Positions 60,301 through 64,000 of a DNA stretch of 64,000 bases are shown here, one piece after another. Below the pieces are notes generated by a model. That model ran no database searches and was not told the origin of the DNA. It was given only the letters and a program-made list of their open reading frames with translations. The position numbers and the translations under genes were made by a program. Numbering within the stretch: the first letter of the stretch is position 1; every line of letters starts with the position of its first letter. This DNA comes from Stomorhina lunata (Eukaryota; Arthropoda; Insecta; Diptera; Rhiniidae): assembly GCA_933228675.1 (NCBI GenBank), contig OW121742.1, forward strand, positions 108,876,940 through 108,940,939, read 5' to 3'.

Positions 60301-61489
60301 AATTCTATTTTAATTATTTACATTATTTACTTTATGTTAGCAATAGGTTTTCAAAAATCCTTAAATTTTTGTTTAAAATTAAAGCTTTTCTTACGAAATT
60401 CTTAAAGAAAATTAATTTATTGTTGATATTTCTTACATGTTCCTTCCGTTTTTACTTTTAATGTTTGAAATATTGTCATATATAATATTTCCCCTAAAAA
60501 TTTTGCTTTAGCTTAATAATTACTCTACAAAATTATGTCTAAAATTATTTTTTCTTTTCAATTTTAAGGTTTATTGTTATGACTTTTTACTTTCCCTAAT
60601 AAATATTTTATTGTTAAAGCAAAAGTAAAAAGTTGCTGTAGAATTTGCACAAAAAAATTCTTCTTTTGAGTCCTTAAACATTTTTTTTTGCTTGTAAAAT
60701 TTCTAAGAACTTTTTTTTTTGTGAAAGTCGTGTAAAATTAAATATTTGTATTGAAAATTTATGATGACAGCCTTAGAATGGCTGACTGTATCTTTTGTGT
60801 TGTTATTTAGAAACTAAGTAATAAATATTTCATTTTTATTTTATTTTTATTGTTTTCTATTTTGTTTCCGAATTTTTACGATTCTGACAGATTTGTTTAG
60901 AATTTTTGATTAAAGTTTTCAACTTTTGTTTTCTATAGAAAAACATCAAAATTAATAGTAGCAGAAGCAACAAAATGGCAATAACAATAAATAGTTTTTT
61001 AGTTTTATCTCCCTCCCCCCTTCATATGGAAAATTATACAAAAGCTCCAATAAATATTAAATTTTGGTACAACAACAAAAAAAATTTGCATAGCAATCTC
61101 TCAAACTTTTCTAACTGCCAACCCAAAAAAAAAAAAAAAAAAACGGAAAAAATTCTATGAATTATTCAAAATTGTTTAAAATGAAAATTGAAAAACAAGT
61201 AAAATAAGATCAAAAAGTTTCTCATACGTAAATAACTTTTTTCTGAGTATGTAAACAATTCATGAATGAATAACTAAATATTTGAAAAATTGTTTTCTTT
61301 ATGGGGGTGTTATTTATGGTCTCCTTTAAATTAAGCTTTTGAAAAAAAAAAACAAAAAACATAACAAGGGAAAACAGATATTGCGTATTTGAGGGCTTTG
61401 GGGTATTCAAAGTCTTGAAATTTTCTTAATGATATTTGCAATATTTTTTAATGCTTGTAAATTTTTGGGCTTTAATAGACAATTAAAAA
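60301..61489. other. Spacer between S3 blocks
   Basis: AT-rich intron with poly-A and poly-C/T runs (for example near 61006 and 61124). No gene recognised. One isolated ttttctatagaaaaac copy of the minisatellite core occurs near 60931. Confidence 0.5.
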
Positions 61490-64000
61490 TAATACATATT
61501 ATTTAACTATTGTCTACATGATGTAAATAATAAAAATTATTAAAATTTTATTAGTTCAAAATATTTTAGGTGATATTTACACTTCTTAGTGTCAATTTCG
61601 CTTTATTTACCTATTGTTTACCTGATGTAAATAATATAAATTAACAAGTATTTATTAGTTTTATGCAGATTAGTTCTTATAATGGTATTTGATAGCCAAT
61701 TTAACATTATTTACCTATTGTTTACATGATGTAAACAATGTAAATTGTTAAAATTTTATTATTTCTATGCATACTAGTCGTTATTTCAATAGCTTAATAC
61801 AATTTTCACATGATTTACCTAATATTTACATGATGTTTACAATGAAATTACACAATTTTAACTAGTTCTATGTATTTACGTTTTTATATTAGTTAATGGA
61901 AGGCAATTACACTATATTTACCTATTGTTTACATGCTGTAAACAATGTAAATTATTGAATTTTAATTTGTTTTATACATATAAGTTATAATTTTGGTAGT
62001 CAAATGTAAATTTTACATTATTTACCTATTGTTTACATCATGTCAACAATATAAGTAATTAAAATTTAATTCGTTGCATCCATTCCACTTAAAAAACTTA
62101 CACAAAAAAGTAAATTTCCTATTATTTACCCATTGTTTACATCATGTTTATTATGTAAAGAATTAGAAAATATGGTTTGCATCATGTAAATAATAAAAAT
62201 TGTTAACATTCGTTGCATCTATTCCACTTAAAAAACTTACACAAAAAAGTAAATTTCCTATTTTTTACCCATTGTTTACATCATGTTTATTATGTAAAGA
62301 ATTAGAAAATATGGTTTACATCATGTAAATAATAAAAATTGTTAACATTTAATCGACTGCAAGCTTTTTATTTGAAAAATTGGTACTGGAAAGTCAGTTT
62401 CAATTACATTACCTATTGTTTACATCACGTAGAGCCAATTTTACATTATTTACATGATGTTAACATTATAAAACGCTGAAGATCAATTATTTCTACCCAT
62501 TTCAATAAAATAATTGGTACTGGAAAGCCAATTTTATATTATTTACCTATTGTTTACATAAGGTAAACAATGTAAATTATTAAAATTTTATACATTCTAC
62601 GCATTTTTCATTATGCTAAGATCTGTGGATGTCATTTTTGTGAATTTTACCTAAAGTTAACATAATGTAAACTAATTAAATTGAAAAGTTAAATTTACAT
62701 TAAATTGGTTTTCTAATTTTCATTTAAATTGTGTAAATATTGACTAAAATCTGTAATTTTTTATAATAAATGTTCTTTACGTCATGTAAAAAATAGGAAA
62801 ATAATTATAATTTACATTTATGTACTTAAATATTTACTATGATGTGTAAAAAATCAGAAATATTAATAATTTACATTGTATATGTCATGTAAACAATAGG
62901 TAAATTATATGAAATTGGCTGATAAACAGCCAGACATGAACAACAATGACTTTCATATTATTTACCTAATGTTTACATTGTGTAAACATTAGGTAAATAA
63001 TATCAAATTGACATTCTATTGACTTAATAATAACTAAAACGTAAAAAACTTATTAATATTTAATAATTTACATTGTTTACATCATGTAAACAATATGTAA
63101 ATGATGTCAAATTTAATCTTTTAGGCCTAAATATCATGTAAGAAGTTCAGAATTAAAAAAAATTAAAGATTTATATTTTTTACATCATGTAAACAATAGG
63201 TAAATAATGTAAGGATTACCTTCAAACACCAATTTATATTGTAAGATGGATGGAACAAATTGATTTTTTAAAATTTTGATTGTTTACATCATGTAAACAT
63301 TAGGTAAATAATATCAAATTGACATTCGATTACGAAAATAACAACTAAAACGTATATAGCTAATAAATATATAATAATTTTCATTGTTTACATCATGTAA
63401 ACAATATCAAAATGACTTCAAATTTACTCTTTAGATCGAAATATCAATTTAAATTTTTAAAACTAAAAAATTTTAAAATTTATATTTTTTACATCATGTA
63501 AACAATAGGTTAATAATGTTGTAATTACCATCAAACGCCAATTTATCACATAAGATGGATAGAACAAGTTAAATTTTTAAATTGATTATTGTTTACATCA
63601 TGTAAACAATAGGTGAATAATATCAAATTGACATTCGATTACGAAAATAACAACTAAAACGTATAGAACTAATTAATATTTAATAATTTTCATTGTTTAC
63701 ATCATGTAAACAATATGTCTATAATGTCACTTTTTTAGACCTAAATATCAAGTAAGATGTTTTGAGCTAAAAAATTTAAAAATGTATATATTTGACATCA
63801 TGTAAACAATAGGTAAATAATATGAAATTGATCTTCGATTGACAAAATAATAACTAAAACGTATATAACTAATAAATATTTAATAATTTTTATTGTTTAC
63901 ATCATGTAAACAATAGGTAAATTATGTCAAATTAACATTTTTAGAACTAAATATCATGTAAGATGTTTAAAACTAAAAAATTTTGAAATTTATATTTTTT
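61490..64000. repeat. S3 satellite block 2 (continues past the window)
   Basis: Same core as block 1. Forward from 61.49 to about 62.7 kb, then reversed (tttacatcatgtaaacaata followed by ggtaaataat) from about 62.8 kb to the window end. Reverse units include many perfect 11+1+11 palindromes (for example near 63283-63300, 63385-63403 and 63592-63612). A 139-bp tandem duplication lies at 62072-62349. Confidence 0.9.
62955..63003. repeat. Perfect 23-bp-arm palindrome at S3 orientation switch
   Basis: Arms 62955-62977 and 62981-63003 are exactly complementary (atattatttacctaatgttt plus aca on the left) with a 3-base centre, ttg. The units left of it are mainly forward and those right of it reversed. 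Confidence 0.9.

Overview
The window is a very AT-rich stretch of eukaryotic DNA from a higher fly (Diptera, probably a calyptrate). This rests on fly-type Frizzled exons with GT-AG introns, rosa-type (DD41D) mariner transposases, an RTE/BovB-like non-LTR retroposon and Helentron-like repeats. The species cannot be named from the sequence alone. No bacterial genes, CRISPR arrays or operons are present.

The one host gene recognised is frizzled (fz), the Wnt/planar-polarity receptor, on the + strand. Only three internal coding exons lie here: 24597-24716, 43918-44112 and 44225-44450. They total 541 coding bases, under 1% of the window, and splice into one continuous frame covering the linker after the cysteine-rich domain through TM4. 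The N-terminal cysteine-rich-domain exon(s) and the C-terminal exon(s) lie outside the window. Everything else is intron: at least 24.6 kb upstream, then 19.2 kb, 112 bp and at least 19.5 kb.

The introns are packed with repeats. Region by region: four same-orientation blocks of a degenerate ~300-bp satellite, called S1 here (1-2.6, 4.4-6.5, 21-23.1 and 27.4-28.9 kb); an old mariner (7.5-8.8 kb); a composite TIR element present as a 3'-truncated copy joined head-to-tail to a full copy (8.9-11.2 kb) and again, with a mariner inside it, at 30.0-32.5 kb; five head-on or tandem copies of a hairpin-ended Helentron-like repeat (11.2-14.8 kb); a scrambled RTE-like retroposon (15.8-18.6 kb) carrying a young mariner (18.6-19.9 kb); AAGCTTTT-rich degenerate repeats (24.8-27.4 and 34.9-41.8 kb); a 29-bp minisatellite (33.0-34.9 kb); a 31-bp minisatellite just before fz exon 43918 and two 22-bp minisatellites just after exon 44225, sharing one 16-bp perfect palindrome; three short TIR elements (46.8-49.0 kb); a second ~320-430-bp satellite, S2 (49.7-54.5 kb); and a large ~100-bp-periodic family, S3 (55.7-60.3 kb and 61.5-64.0 kb, running off the window). 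The S3 core is an 11+1+11 palindrome made of forkhead-type TTGTTTAC sites, and the array changes orientation at perfect inverted repeats.

The most notable items are the S3 forkhead-motif arrays with their snap-back junctions, the palindrome shared by the minisatellites bracketing the fz transmembrane exons, and the four-level nest at 30.0-32.5 kb: mariner inside an RTE-derived insert, inside a TIR element with a tRNA-Ala-like segment, inside the fz intron.
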